64,000 nucleotides of DNA, from positions 181,258-245,257 of the forward strand of contig VYDH01000018.1 in assembly GCA_009843525.1 (NCBI GenBank), given 5' to 3'. This document shows positions 49,190-57,175 of this stretch, piece by piece (position 1 is the stretch's first letter; the number at the start of each line of letters is the position of its first letter). The notes under the pieces were generated by a model. It searched no databases. It was not told the origin of the DNA and was given only the letters and a program-made list of their open reading frames with translations. The DNA comes from Acidimicrobiales bacterium. Its GTDB lineage: Bacteria > Actinomycetota > Acidimicrobiia > Acidimicrobiales > Poriferisodalaceae. The position numbers and the translations under genes were made by a program.

Positions 49190-50200
49190 ATGAGCGTGCG
49201 CGTGGGCGTCAACGGTTTCGGCCGGATCGGGCGCAACTTCTACCGGGCGGCCGACCGCCCCGACTGCGACATCGAGATCGTGGCGGTGAACGATCTCGGC
49301 GACACTGCCACCATGGCCCACCTGCTCAAGTACGACTCGGTGCTGGGCAACCTGCCGCACGACATCGCTGCTGTCGAGGGCGGCATCTCGATCGACGGCA
49401 CAGTGCTGCCGGTGCTGTCAGAGCGCGACCCGGCCGACCTGCCTTGGGGTGACTACGGCGTCGATGTCGTTGTGGAGTCGACCGGCATCTTCACGTCCCG
49501 TGACAAGGCGTCGATGCACCTCGACGCGGGCGCACCGCTCGTGATCGTGTCGGCGCCTGCATCCGGCGCCGACGCCACATTTGTGGTGGGGGTGAACGAC
49601 GCCGACTTCGACCCCGAAGCGCACAAGGTGGTCTCGAACGCGAGCTGCACCACGAACTGCTTCGTGCCGATGGTGCAGGTGCTCGACCAGGCCTTCGGCG
49701 TGCAGCAGGGCCTCATGACCACCATCCACGCCTATACCGGCGACCAGTCGCTGGTGGACGGGCCGCACGGCGACCTGCGCCGGGCCCGCGCGGCAGCCGT
49801 GAACATCATCCCCACCTCGACCGGAGCCGCCCGGGCGACAGGGCTGGTGCTGCAGGCGATGGACGGCAAGCTCGACGGCACCTCGCTGCGGGTGCCGATC
49901 CCCGACGGCTCGATCACCGACTTCACGGCGACGCTGGATGCCAGCCCCAGCGTCGACGAGGTGAACGAGGCTTTCGCTGCCGCTGCGGCCAGCGGCCTGC
50001 TGGCCGGTGTTCTGGACTATTCCGAAGATCCGCTCGTGAGCAGTGACATCGTTGGCAACCCGGCGAGCTGCGTGTTCGATGCCGGTCTGACCATGGCGAT
50101 GGGCAGCATGGTCAAGGTGCTCGGCTGGTACGACAACGAGTGGGGCTACTCGAATCGGCTGGTGGACCTGGTGGGCATCACCTGCAGTCCCAGAGGCTGA
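49190..50200 (+). CDS. gap: glyceraldehyde-3-phosphate dehydrogenase
   Basis: A 336-residue glycolytic dehydrogenase. NAD site VGVNGFGRIGRNF, catalytic SNASCTTNC, phosphate sites TIHAYTGDQ and NIIPTSTGAA, and C-terminal WYDNEWGYSNR are intact. First of gap-pgk-tpiA. The AGAGGA stretch 10 bases upstream may serve as ribosome-binding site. Confidence 0.97.
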   Translation: MSVRVGVNGFGRIGRNFYRAADRPDCDIEIVAVNDLGDTATMAHLLKYDSVLGNLPHDIAAVEGGISIDGTVLPVLSERDPADLPWGDYGVDVVVESTGIFTSRDKASMHLDAGAPLVIVSAPASGADATFVVGVNDADFDPEAHKVVSNASCTTNCFVPMVQVLDQAFGVQQGLMTTIHAYTGDQSLVDGPHGDLRRARAAAVNIIPTSTGAARATGLVLQAMDGKLDGTSLRVPIPDGSITDFTATLDASPSVDEVNEAFAAAAASGLLAGVLDYSEDPLVSSDIVGNPASCVFDAGLTMAMGSMVKVLGWYDNEWGYSNRLVDLVGITCSPRG

Positions 50201-50216
50201 GCCGAAAGGCGAAGCC

Positions 50217-50257
50217 GTGGCCCGAGCGGCCCGTGAGCGAAGCGAACAAGAGCGGGA
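50217..50257 (+). repeat. dispersed two-box repeat, copy C
   Basis: Box 1 GGCCCGAGCGGCCCGTGAGC runs almost directly into box 2 GAACAAGAGCGGG, without the middle hairpin of copies A and B. It fills the gap between gap and pgk and contains the first in-frame GTG of pgk. Confidence 0.62.
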
Positions 50258-51450
50258 AACAACAGGTGACGCAGAAGGATGGCAGCCTGCCGGCGCTCGA
50301 GGACTTGGAGCAGCGGCTCGGAGGACTCGACGGTCGGCGCATTCTGGCTCGCTGCGACTTCAACGTCCCACTGCGCGACACGGCTGCCGGCCGACTCGAG
50401 ATCGCCGATGAACTGCGCATCCGGGCCGCACTGCCGACCCTGCGCTGGCTGGTTGAGCAGGGCGCCGCTGTCACTGCGTGCTCGCACCTGGGCCGTCCCG
50501 CTGGCACCGTCGACGAGCGCTATTCGCTGGCGCCCGTGGCCGAGCTCCTCGCTGAGCTGGCGCCCGGCATCGCGTTGGCAGAGAACCTTCGCTTCAGCCC
50601 GGGGGAGACGTCAAACGATTCGGCCTACGTGGAGGCACTTGTCAATGGTCGCCTCGGCCTCCTGCGCGGCGCATCATCACCGGGTTCGGCTCCCTTCGAC
50701 GGCTACGTGAACGACGCCTTCGGTGCCAGCCATCGGGCGCATGCCTCCATCGTGGGGCCGCCGCAGCGCCTGCCGAGTGCGGCGGGCCGCTTGCTGCATC
50801 GGGAGGCCGAAGTGCTCGGCAGCTTGCGAACCGATGCGCAGCGGCCGTTCGTGGCTGTGCTGGGCGGGGCCAAGGTCAGCGACAAGCTCGGCGTCGTCGA
50901 GGCACTGCTGTCGGTGGTCGACACGCTGGTGATCGGCGGCGGCATGTGCTTCACCTTCCTCGCCGCTCTAGGCCACCCGATCGGTGATTCGCTCTGCGAG
51001 CCCGACTTCATCGAGACCTGCGAGCGCCTGCTGCGCAGCGATGCCAGCATCGTGCTCCCTAACGACATCACGGTTCTGGATGCCGGCGGGACGGTGCGCC
51101 AGATGGGTCGCAGCCTGCCCGACGGCTGCCGCGGTCTGGATATCGGCCCCGGCTCGGCGGCCGAGTTCGACGATGTGATTGCTGCAGCCCGGACGGTCTT
51201 CTGGAATGGTCCGATGGGTCTGTTCGAGGATGAGCGATTCGCCGCCGGCACTCGCGCGGTCGCGCAGTCGATGGCCGACTCCCGGGCATTCACTGTCGTC
51301 GGCGGCGGCGACAGCGCAGCGGCCGTGGCCCAGTTCGGCATCGCCCCGTACATGGATCACATCTCGACTGGGGGAGGCGCGGGCTTAGAGCTCATCGAGC
51401 ACGGAGACCTGCCCGGTCTCGCCGCCCTGCGAGACTCACCGCAGCAGTGA
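50233..51450 (+). CDS. pgk: phosphoglycerate kinase
   Basis: About 405 residues. Substrate-site ILARCDFNVPL, CSHLGRP, the hinge (FVAVLGGAKVSDKLGVVEAL) and the nucleotide loop GPMGLFEDE and VVGGGDSAAAV are visible. A loop usually reading about 10 residues more near residue 130 is compact. Start uncertain: GTG 50233 lies inside repeat copy C and would make the repeat encode the first nine residues; GTG 50266 is the alternative. Normal glycolytic order. Confidence 0.95.
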   Translation: MSEANKSGKQQVTQKDGSLPALEDLEQRLGGLDGRRILARCDFNVPLRDTAAGRLEIADELRIRAALPTLRWLVEQGAAVTACSHLGRPAGTVDERYSLAPVAELLAELAPGIALAENLRFSPGETSNDSAYVEALVNGRLGLLRGASSPGSAPFDGYVNDAFGASHRAHASIVGPPQRLPSAAGRLLHREAEVLGSLRTDAQRPFVAVLGGAKVSDKLGVVEALLSVVDTLVIGGGMCFTFLAALGHPIGDSLCEPDFIETCERLLRSDASIVLPNDITVLDAGGTVRQMGRSLPDGCRGLDIGPGSAAEFDDVIAAARTVFWNGPMGLFEDERFAAGTRAVAQSMADSRAFTVVGGGDSAAAVAQFGIAPYMDHISTGGGAGLELIEHGDLPGLAALRDSPQQ

Positions 51451-51470
51451 GCGAGGCAGGGAGAGCCACC

Positions 51471-52244
51471 ATGAGCCGGACGCCGCTGATCTCAGGCAAC
51501 TGGAAAATGCACCTGAATCACCTTGAGGCAATCCAGCTCTGCCAGAAACTGAGCTACGAGTTGGCTCGTCACCGCTATGACCAGGTCGAGGTGAGCTTGC
51601 ACCCACCGTTCGTGGACCTGCGCAGCTGCCAGACGGTCATCGACGCCGATCGGCTCGAGTTCAAGCTCGGGGCGCAGAACTGCCACGACCAGGGTCAGGG
51701 TGCCTACACCGGCGAAATCTCGCCGTCCATGCTCGCCAAGCTCGACGTGAGCTACGTCATCGTGGGCCACAGCGAACGGCGAGCCCTGTTCGGCGAGACC
51801 GATGAGTTCATTGCTGCGAAGGCTGCCGCGGTCGCCAAAGCGGGCATGACACCGATTGTCTGTGTGGGTGAGACCCTCGAACAGCGCGAAGCGGGCCGGG
51901 CCGAAGAGGTGGTGAGCGCGCAACTGCGGGGCAGCCTCGCCAAGCTCACCAAGGCCCAATTCGAGACCTTGGTAGTGGCCTACGAGCCGGTCTGGGCCAT
52001 CGGCACCGGCCGCAACGCCTCCGCGCAGGACGCCCAGGACATGTGCGCCGCGGTCCGCGACGTTGTGGAGGGAATGCGACGAGGCGCCGGCGCCCAAGTA
52101 CGCATCCAGTACGGCGGCAGCGTCAAGCCCGTCAACGCTCCCGAGCTGCTCAGCCAGCCCGACATCGACGGTGCCCTCGTGGGGGGTGCCTCTCTGGACG
52201 CGGTGCAGTTCGCCCGCATAGTCCAATCGGCGGTGCATTTCTAA
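51471..52244 (+). CDS. tpiA: triosephosphate isomerase
   Basis: A 257-residue TIM barrel enzyme. ISGNWKMH with catalytic Lys, VGHSERR with catalytic His, AYEPVWAIGTG with catalytic Glu, and YGGSVKP are present. ATG 51471 is preceded by GGGAG at good spacing; an upstream GTG overlapping the pgk stop is weaker. In relatives secG follows at once; here a PHA gene island intervenes. Confidence 0.97.
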   Translation: MSRTPLISGNWKMHLNHLEAIQLCQKLSYELARHRYDQVEVSLHPPFVDLRSCQTVIDADRLEFKLGAQNCHDQGQGAYTGEISPSMLAKLDVSYVIVGHSERRALFGETDEFIAAKAAAVAKAGMTPIVCVGETLEQREAGRAEEVVSAQLRGSLAKLTKAQFETLVVAYEPVWAIGTGRNASAQDAQDMCAAVRDVVEGMRRGAGAQVRIQYGGSVKPVNAPELLSQPDIDGALVGGASLDAVQFARIVQSAVHF

Positions 52245-52245
52245 G

Positions 52246-52274
52246 TTGTAAGTTGTTCCCGCAGTGGGTACTAT
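52246..52274 (+). promoter_or_regulatory. sigma-70-type promoter of the phasin-HTH operon
   Basis: TTGTAA (52246-52251), a 17-base spacer and TACTAT (52269-52274) form a good housekeeping promoter right after the tpiA stop. Transcription would start near 52281, at the edge of a palindrome. Confidence 0.6.
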
Positions 52275-52281
52275 TTCTAGC

Positions 52282-52306
52282 AGTGCCGGTGACCCCCGCC
52301 GGCACT
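52282..52306 (+). promoter_or_regulatory. palindrome at the phasin transcription start
   Basis: AGTGCCGG-N9-CCGGCACT, an 8-bp perfect inverted repeat beginning at the expected +1. It is a likely operator for the HTH regulator encoded two genes on. It could also form a leader hairpin or end tpiA transcripts, though it lacks a T-run. Confidence 0.5.
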
Positions 52307-52330
52307 TCCCCCTTTCCAGGAGCAAGCCAC

Positions 52331-52609
52331 ATGGCCGTTCTCGATTCCATCCGCGACATGCAGGACCGCACCCTCGAGCAGATGAAGACTGCCCAAGAGC
52401 AGTTCGTCTCGATGAACGAGCGCGTCGCCGAGGCTTGGTTGTCGGCCGTGCCCACTACGTCGAGCCCGTTCGCGGAGTACCTGCCCAAGCCCAGCGAGAT
52501 GATCGACACCTACTTCAGCTTCTGGAGCCAGGTGCACGAGGCCAACAAGGACTGCGCCGCACGCATCGCCGCAGCCTGGGAGCGGGCCAGCGAGGACGCC
52601 CAGGCCTGA
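52331..52609 (+). CDS. phasin-like protein
   Basis: A 92-residue amphipathic helical protein without Cys-rich or membrane segments (MAVLDSIRDMQDRTLEQMKT ... MIDTYFSFWSQVHEANKD). This is the look of phasin-type PHA granule-coating proteins. AGGAG precedes the ATG. Its stop overlaps the HTH gene start (TGATG). PHA synthase lies 5 kb downstream. Confidence 0.65.
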   Translation: MAVLDSIRDMQDRTLEQMKTAQEQFVSMNERVAEAWLSAVPTTSSPFAEYLPKPSEMIDTYFSFWSQVHEANKDCAARIAAAWERASEDAQA

Positions 52610-52998
52610 TGGCCGCTTCCGACCCTGGCGCCGCCGAAGCGGACGATCAGCGGTCGGCGAATCCGTTTCCTGGCTTCGACCAGCTCGGGGACTTCATACG
52701 GGCCCAGCGCGAGCTGATGGAGCTGAGCCAGCGGCAGCTGGCCAAGATGGCTCGGCTGTCGAACCCGTACCTCAGCCAGATCGAGCGCGGCCTGCACGAG
52801 CCCTCAGTGCGCGTCCTCAAGGCACTGGCCGAAGCGCTGAACGTCCGCGCAGCCACGCTGCTGTCGTATGCCGGCCTCATGGACCGCGATGACGTGCCCA
52901 CGGTGGTGGAGGCTGTGCAGGCCGACCCGAACCTCACCGATGAGCAGAAAGCAGCGCTGCTGGGCGTGTACCGCAGCTTTGACACCGGCGGAGACTGA
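52609..52998 (+). CDS. XRE-type HTH transcriptional regulator
   Basis: A 129-residue regulator. A Cro/CI HTH spans about residues 30-85: FIRAQRELMELSQRQLAKMA and SNPYLSQIERGLHEPS. The tail includes a DPNLTDEQKAALLGVYR helix. Overlap by one base with the phasin-like gene suggests it controls PHA granule genes, perhaps through the palindrome at 52282. The link is inferred from position. Confidence 0.85.
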   Translation: MAASDPGAAEADDQRSANPFPGFDQLGDFIRAQRELMELSQRQLAKMARLSNPYLSQIERGLHEPSVRVLKALAEALNVRAATLLSYAGLMDRDDVPTVVEAVQADPNLTDEQKAALLGVYRSFDTGGD

Positions 52999-53004
52999 CG
53001 CTCT

Positions 53005-54600
53005 GTGCCCGGGTCCGTGACCGCCGGCGACAGCATGTGGAAGGTCGCCTTGCGGATGGGGGCTGCCGATGCAGCTCTCGGCTCGGCGCGCTGGTGGGCT
53101 TCGGTGCAGTGGGGCCTCGGCACCGCTGCTGCTGTGACGGCCGCGGCGCTGCGGTTCAGCGGTCGCAGCGCGATCGTGGACGACGCTGGTTCGGTCGATT
53201 ACCGCACGCTCGACCGCGGTGCATCGAGCGTGGCGGCCCAACTGCGCGCTGAATCGACCCGGCCCGACGGCAGCCTCGGCGCCGTCGGCATCTTGTGCCG
53301 CAACCACCGGTGGTTCGTGACGGCGCTCGTGGCGGCAGAACGCGCCGGCTGCGACACCGTGCTGCTCTCGATAGCGCTGCCCGCCTCGAATCTCGCGGAG
53401 GTGTGCGAACGCGACGGCATCGCCGTGATCGTCGCCGACGAGGAATTCGCCGAGGTCGTGGCCCAGTCGGGCACGAGGGCCACGGTGCTCGTCGCCGACG
53501 GGAGCGGCCCGGATGCACTGTCTCGTGTCGCAGCGGAGGGCTCGCCGTGCTCGCCGCCGTCGCGCCGGCCCAAGCTCGTCCTGCTGACGTCCGGTACGAC
53601 GGGGGCACCGAAGAGCGCCGTGCGGACGCTGAAGACGACGCGCGTGGGCGGCGCCGGCATGCTCCGGCGCATCCCGTACCGCCTGGGCGACCGCTGCTTC
53701 ATCGCCTCGCCCCTCTTTCACGCCTGGGGCCTGAGCCAGCTCGTCGTCGGTCTCGCCACCGCCAGCACCCTCGAGATGAGGCGACAGTTCCGGGCGGCCG
53801 AGCTGGGCCAGCTGCTGTGCGAGCGGCGCTACGACGCCCTCGTGGTGGTCCCGTTGATGCTGCGCCGCATTCTCGACCTGCCCATCGAACCTGACGCCGT
53901 GCACCAGCCGCGCATGGTGCTGAGCAGCGGCAACGTCCTGTCGGGCGACTTGGCACGGGAGTGGATGGACCGCTTCGGAGACCGCCTGTACAACGTGTAC
54001 GGCTCCACCGAGACCGCCATCGGGACCATCGCCGATCCCGCCGATCTGCGCGCTGCCCCCGGGACGGTGGGCCGCCCGCCTGATGGCGTGACGCTCACGA
54101 TCCTCGACGATGACGGAATGCCGGCGCTCAACGGCAGTGCCGGCTGGGTTCACCTCGCCAGCACGGCGCAATTCCTCGGATACACCGACGGGAGCGACGG
54201 CGACAGAGCGGGCACCCTCATGGCCACCGGCGACATCGGCCGTCTCGACGCCGACGGCCGGCTGCACATCTCAGGGCGCGCCAACGACATGATCGTGACC
54301 GGCGGCGAGAACGTCTTCCCCTCTGGTGTCGAGGAGGTATTGGGGCGTCATCCGAGCGTCGAGATCGCTGCCGTGGTCGGCGTGGACGATCCCGAGTTCG
54401 GACAGCGTGTGGCTGCGTTCGTAGTGCCGCGGCCGCGGCGCCGCGTCGATGCCGACCAGCTCCGCGCTTGGGTCGGCGAGAACCTTCCGAGCTTCATGGT
54501 GCCGCGCGACGTTCACTTCGTGGATGCCCTGCCCATGACCACCACGGGAAAGGTCGTGCGGCACCGTCTCGCGGTGCTGGGGCACCCCGACCGCGTGTAG
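53005..54600 (+). CDS. AMP-dependent acyl-CoA synthetase/ligase
   Basis: About 531 residues of the adenylate-forming ANL family. P-loop-like LLTSGTTGAPKS, then VYGSTET, GDIGRLDADGRLHISGRAND with the hinge, and the C-terminal catalytic Lys in TTTGKVVRHRL. It activates a carboxylic acid to its CoA ester, possibly a PHA precursor. GTG 53005, GTG 53017 and ATG 53035 are all possible starts. It follows the HTH gene by 6 bases. Confidence 0.9.
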   Translation: MPGSVTAGDSMWKVALRMGAADAALGSARWWASVQWGLGTAAAVTAAALRFSGRSAIVDDAGSVDYRTLDRGASSVAAQLRAESTRPDGSLGAVGILCRNHRWFVTALVAAERAGCDTVLLSIALPASNLAEVCERDGIAVIVADEEFAEVVAQSGTRATVLVADGSGPDALSRVAAEGSPCSPPSRRPKLVLLTSGTTGAPKSAVRTLKTTRVGGAGMLRRIPYRLGDRCFIASPLFHAWGLSQLVVGLATASTLEMRRQFRAAELGQLLCERRYDALVVVPLMLRRILDLPIEPDAVHQPRMVLSSGNVLSGDLAREWMDRFGDRLYNVYGSTETAIGTIADPADLRAAPGTVGRPPDGVTLTILDDDGMPALNGSAGWVHLASTAQFLGYTDGSDGDRAGTLMATGDIGRLDADGRLHISGRANDMIVTGGENVFPSGVEEVLGRHPSVEIAAVVGVDDPEFGQRVAAFVVPRPRRRVDADQLRAWVGENLPSFMVPRDVHFVDALPMTTTGKVVRHRLAVLGHPDRV

Positions 54601-54606
54601 CGGCCC

Positions 54607-55836
54607 TCAGCCTCTTGGCGGTATCGGCGGCTGCTGGCCGAATGTCTCGACGGCAGCCCGATCCACGTAGCGGGCAACCTCGCGCTCGAACGGGTACGAC
54701 AGGTGCGAACCCTGGTACCAGAGCATGTCGGGGCGCTCCCAGTGCTCCCAGAGCGTCTTGACATTGCCCGGTCGGACCCAGCGGTCGAGCAGTCCCGCGA
54801 AGATGTAGCGACGCTCGTAGGGCACCTTGCAGGGAAGTGACAGCGGCGACACCACCGAGAGGATCTGCTCGTAGGGCTCCCACGACAGCCCCCACTGCTC
54901 GTAGAAGGGCGGGAGCAGCGGTTCGACCTGCCGGCGGGTGCCGCGCGCCAGGTCGCTCTCGGGCACCCCGGCGATCACTGCGGCCAGGTCGTCTTCGAGT
55001 GCAGCGGTCATGGCAGCCATGTAGCCGCCGAGCGAGATGCCCGACACGGCGACGGCCGGCGCTTCATGCTGGTCGCGCACCCATCCGATCACCCGGCGGA
55101 TGTCCCAGGCGCCTTGCGCCGCCGTGAACACGGTGTTCATGGCGCCCGCGTGGATGACACGCGAACCGCTGACGCCGATGGCCCGGGGACCGTGCAGCGG
55201 GAGCACCACGGCGATCACGTTGAGCCCCCAGCGCCGGTGCAGGCGATGCGCGTACAGCATCCACATGTCCATCTCGGGCTCGCCCGTGCGGTAGCCGTTG
55301 ACGGCCACCACCCAGGGACGGGGCCGGTCGGGGTGCTGGAGCATCCAGGCATGTGTGGTGCGCACCGGCCGGTAGTTCATCCAGCGGTCGCGCCCCGGCT
55401 CGCCGGGCCACGGCTCGAATTCGCTGGCGAAGCGGACGTGCCAGAAGTCGGCGTCGCCCGCTGAGGTCGCGCTGATCTGCACCCCGCCGTCGAGCGGCGG
55501 GGGAGTGCGGTGGTATGCAGCGGGGTCGTCGAGCCAGCCGCAGTCCGAGTAGAGGCTGCGGGCCTCGGCCAGCTCGGAGCGAAGCCGCTGGCGGAACGGC
55601 CCGTCGGGAATCCTCATGCGCGCCGACGCCAGCTCCAGCTGGATCGACCATTCATCGATCATCCACTTCCAAGCAGCGGCTGGAGTCTGGCGAACCGCCG
55701 GCAGATCGTCTTCGTTGTGCCCGCGGATCCACTCGGCCACTGAGCCGGCGGCCCGGCAGCCGGCGTTCAGCGGCGACGCAGGATGCTTCGAGGCCGGTCG
55801 GCGACTCGTCGGAGCGTCGGCGGGAATGGCGGTCAT
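54607..55836 (-). CDS. alpha/beta hydrolase, prolyl-oligopeptidase-like
   Basis: A 409-residue hydrolase with an N-terminal helical/beta region of about 130 residues before the catalytic fold. Nucleophile elbow is GISLGGYMAA; the Asp and His regions appear near FAGLLDRWV and YQGSHLSYP. No signal peptide. It may be an esterase or a PHA-oligomer hydrolase, but this is a guess from context. Convergent with the acyl-CoA synthetase gene (6 bases). Confidence 0.82.
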   Translation of the reverse strand: MTAIPADAPTSRRPASKHPASPLNAGCRAAGSVAEWIRGHNEDDLPAVRQTPAAAWKWMIDEWSIQLELASARMRIPDGPFRQRLRSELAEARSLYSDCGWLDDPAAYHRTPPPLDGGVQISATSAGDADFWHVRFASEFEPWPGEPGRDRWMNYRPVRTTHAWMLQHPDRPRPWVVAVNGYRTGEPEMDMWMLYAHRLHRRWGLNVIAVVLPLHGPRAIGVSGSRVIHAGAMNTVFTAAQGAWDIRRVIGWVRDQHEAPAVAVSGISLGGYMAAMTAALEDDLAAVIAGVPESDLARGTRRQVEPLLPPFYEQWGLSWEPYEQILSVVSPLSLPCKVPYERRYIFAGLLDRWVRPGNVKTLWEHWERPDMLWYQGSHLSYPFEREVARYVDRAAVETFGQQPPIPPRG

Positions 55837-55875
55837 CGGCGGTCGGGTGTCCCTCTTCGATCGCTTGATCTCGCT

Positions 55876-56484
55876 CTACAGCGCCCGGGCATCGAGCCGG
55901 GCGAGCGCGGCATCGGTCGACACCAGCATGCGTTCCAGCAAGTCTGCAAGGAGCGCCCGCTCGCTCGTGTCGAAGACCGTGAAGATCTCCTCGTAGATGC
56001 GGTAGGCGCGGTCGACGAAATACTGGTGGCGGGCCGCGCCAAGATCGGTCAGCTCAACCAGCACCTCCCGATGGTCGCGGTCGGCCCGTCGCTTGAAAAC
56101 GAGCCCATCGGTCTCGAGCCGGACGACGGCGCGAGTGACCGTGCTGGGCTCGACGTCCATGATGTCGGCGAGCGTCCGGATGGAGACGGGGCCGTGGCCT
56201 GCCACCGCGTCGAGCGCCCGGAACTGGCCGGGCTCGATCGACTGGGACCCACCCCCGAGCACGTGCCGCCGCAGCCGTTCGACGGTCGGCCCCAGCCGTG
56301 CGGCGCGCCACAGGGCAGCGACCTTGTGATCGAGATCCCATTCGTCGCCCCAGTCGGCGGACTCGGGCGCCCAGGATTGCTGCGCGTCACGAACTCGTGG
56401 CAGCCCGAGCGTGCGACGAGCGCCGCTGCCCGTGGACTGCGCTGGGCCTCCCTCGCCCTGCTGGTCCGTGTCGATCAAGTTCAT
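55876..56484 (-). CDS. MarR-family transcriptional regulator
   Basis: A 202-residue regulator. A winged HTH is seen in RALDAVAGHGPVSIRTLADI followed by MDVEPSTVTRAVVRLETDGL and the wing KRRADRDHREVLVELT. The N-terminal 60 residues are an extra extension. It is divergent from the second phasin gene, whose promoter carries a palindrome of MarR type, so it likely represses that gene and phaC. Confidence 0.9.
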   Translation of the reverse strand: MNLIDTDQQGEGGPAQSTGSGARRTLGLPRVRDAQQSWAPESADWGDEWDLDHKVAALWRAARLGPTVERLRRHVLGGGSQSIEPGQFRALDAVAGHGPVSIRTLADIMDVEPSTVTRAVVRLETDGLVFKRRADRDHREVLVELTDLGAARHQYFVDRAYRIYEEIFTVFDTSERALLADLLERMLVSTDAALARLDARAL

Positions 56485-56572
56485 CGGCTGTCTTCATACT
56501 CTAGCCGATCCGCTGCCTCCCTGCCGGCAGATCATTGCAGCGTGTCACACAATTTCTGCAAGCGAAATGCTC

Positions 56573-56601
56573 TTGTGACCTCGCTGTAGCCTAGATATGA
56601 T
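56573..56601 (+). promoter_or_regulatory. sigma-70-type promoter of the phasin-phaC operon
   Basis: TTGTGA (56573-56578), a 17-base spacer and TATGAT (56596-56601). Strong for this GC-rich genome. The expected start near 56608 lies inside the palindrome that begins at 56600, leaving a leader of about 140 bases. Confidence 0.65.
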
Positions 56602-56619
56602 TGCATAGCGTCATGCAAT
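56600..56619 (+). promoter_or_regulatory. MarR-type operator palindrome
   Basis: ATTGCAT-N6-ATGCAAT, 20 bases, overlaps the end of the -10 box and the start point. A second related repeat, TTGCAG-N15-CTGCAA (56535-56561), lies nearer the marR start. Size and place fit a site for the divergent MarR protein. Confidence 0.6.
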
Positions 56620-56749
56620 TGATGGACGACCATTTGATACACGACAGCACGTGTCTCAATTCATCAATTCGCTCCGGCAGGTGTCTGGTACGCCGCCGGT
56701 ATTCGTGACATCAGACCGGACACCCCCCTGTATTCCGGAGGAATCAGAC

Positions 56750-57130
56750 ATGGCCAAGCAATGGCGTGAGATCTATGACGAGTGGGAGAAGGCCGTAGCG
56801 CCTGGTCTCCAGCAGTTCACCGCCTCGGACGGCTTCCGCGACTTCATGGCCGCGAGCGCCAAGGTCACCAACGCACTGACCGCGGAGTTCGAGCGCGCCA
56901 GCCGGCGCTGGCTGCACTTCTGGAACCTGCCCGCCGCCACCGATGTTCGCAAGCTTCGCCAGCAGGTCGCAGCGGTAGACCGTGAGCTGAAGGGCCTCAA
57001 GAATCTCGTGTTCGAGGTCGCCGCCGCTGCTCCCGACGACGTGGCACCTGCAACAAACGGCAAGGCAGCGTCGGTTTCGAGCAAGCCAACGGCCAAGAAG
57101 GCCCCTGCCAAGACGGCATCGAAGGCCTGA
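56750..57130 (+). CDS. phasin-like PHA granule protein with Lys/Ala tail
   Basis: A 126-residue protein. Residues 1-95 are helical (MAKQWREIYDEWEKAV; VRKLRQQVAAVDRELKGLKN, which is coiled-coil-like). The end is a Lys/Ala/Pro-rich tail (TAKKAPAKTASKA) like histone-type tails of PhaF proteins, which may touch DNA. GGAGG stands 8 bases before the ATG. phaC follows by 45 bases. It could serve as the PhaE/PhaR-type partner of the synthase (inference). Confidence 0.75.
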   Translation: MAKQWREIYDEWEKAVAPGLQQFTASDGFRDFMAASAKVTNALTAEFERASRRWLHFWNLPAATDVRKLRQQVAAVDRELKGLKNLVFEVAAAAPDDVAPATNGKAASVSSKPTAKKAPAKTASKA

Positions 57131-57175
57131 AGCCTCCGAACACTCCGATTACCCCCTCACTCTGAAGGAGCAACC

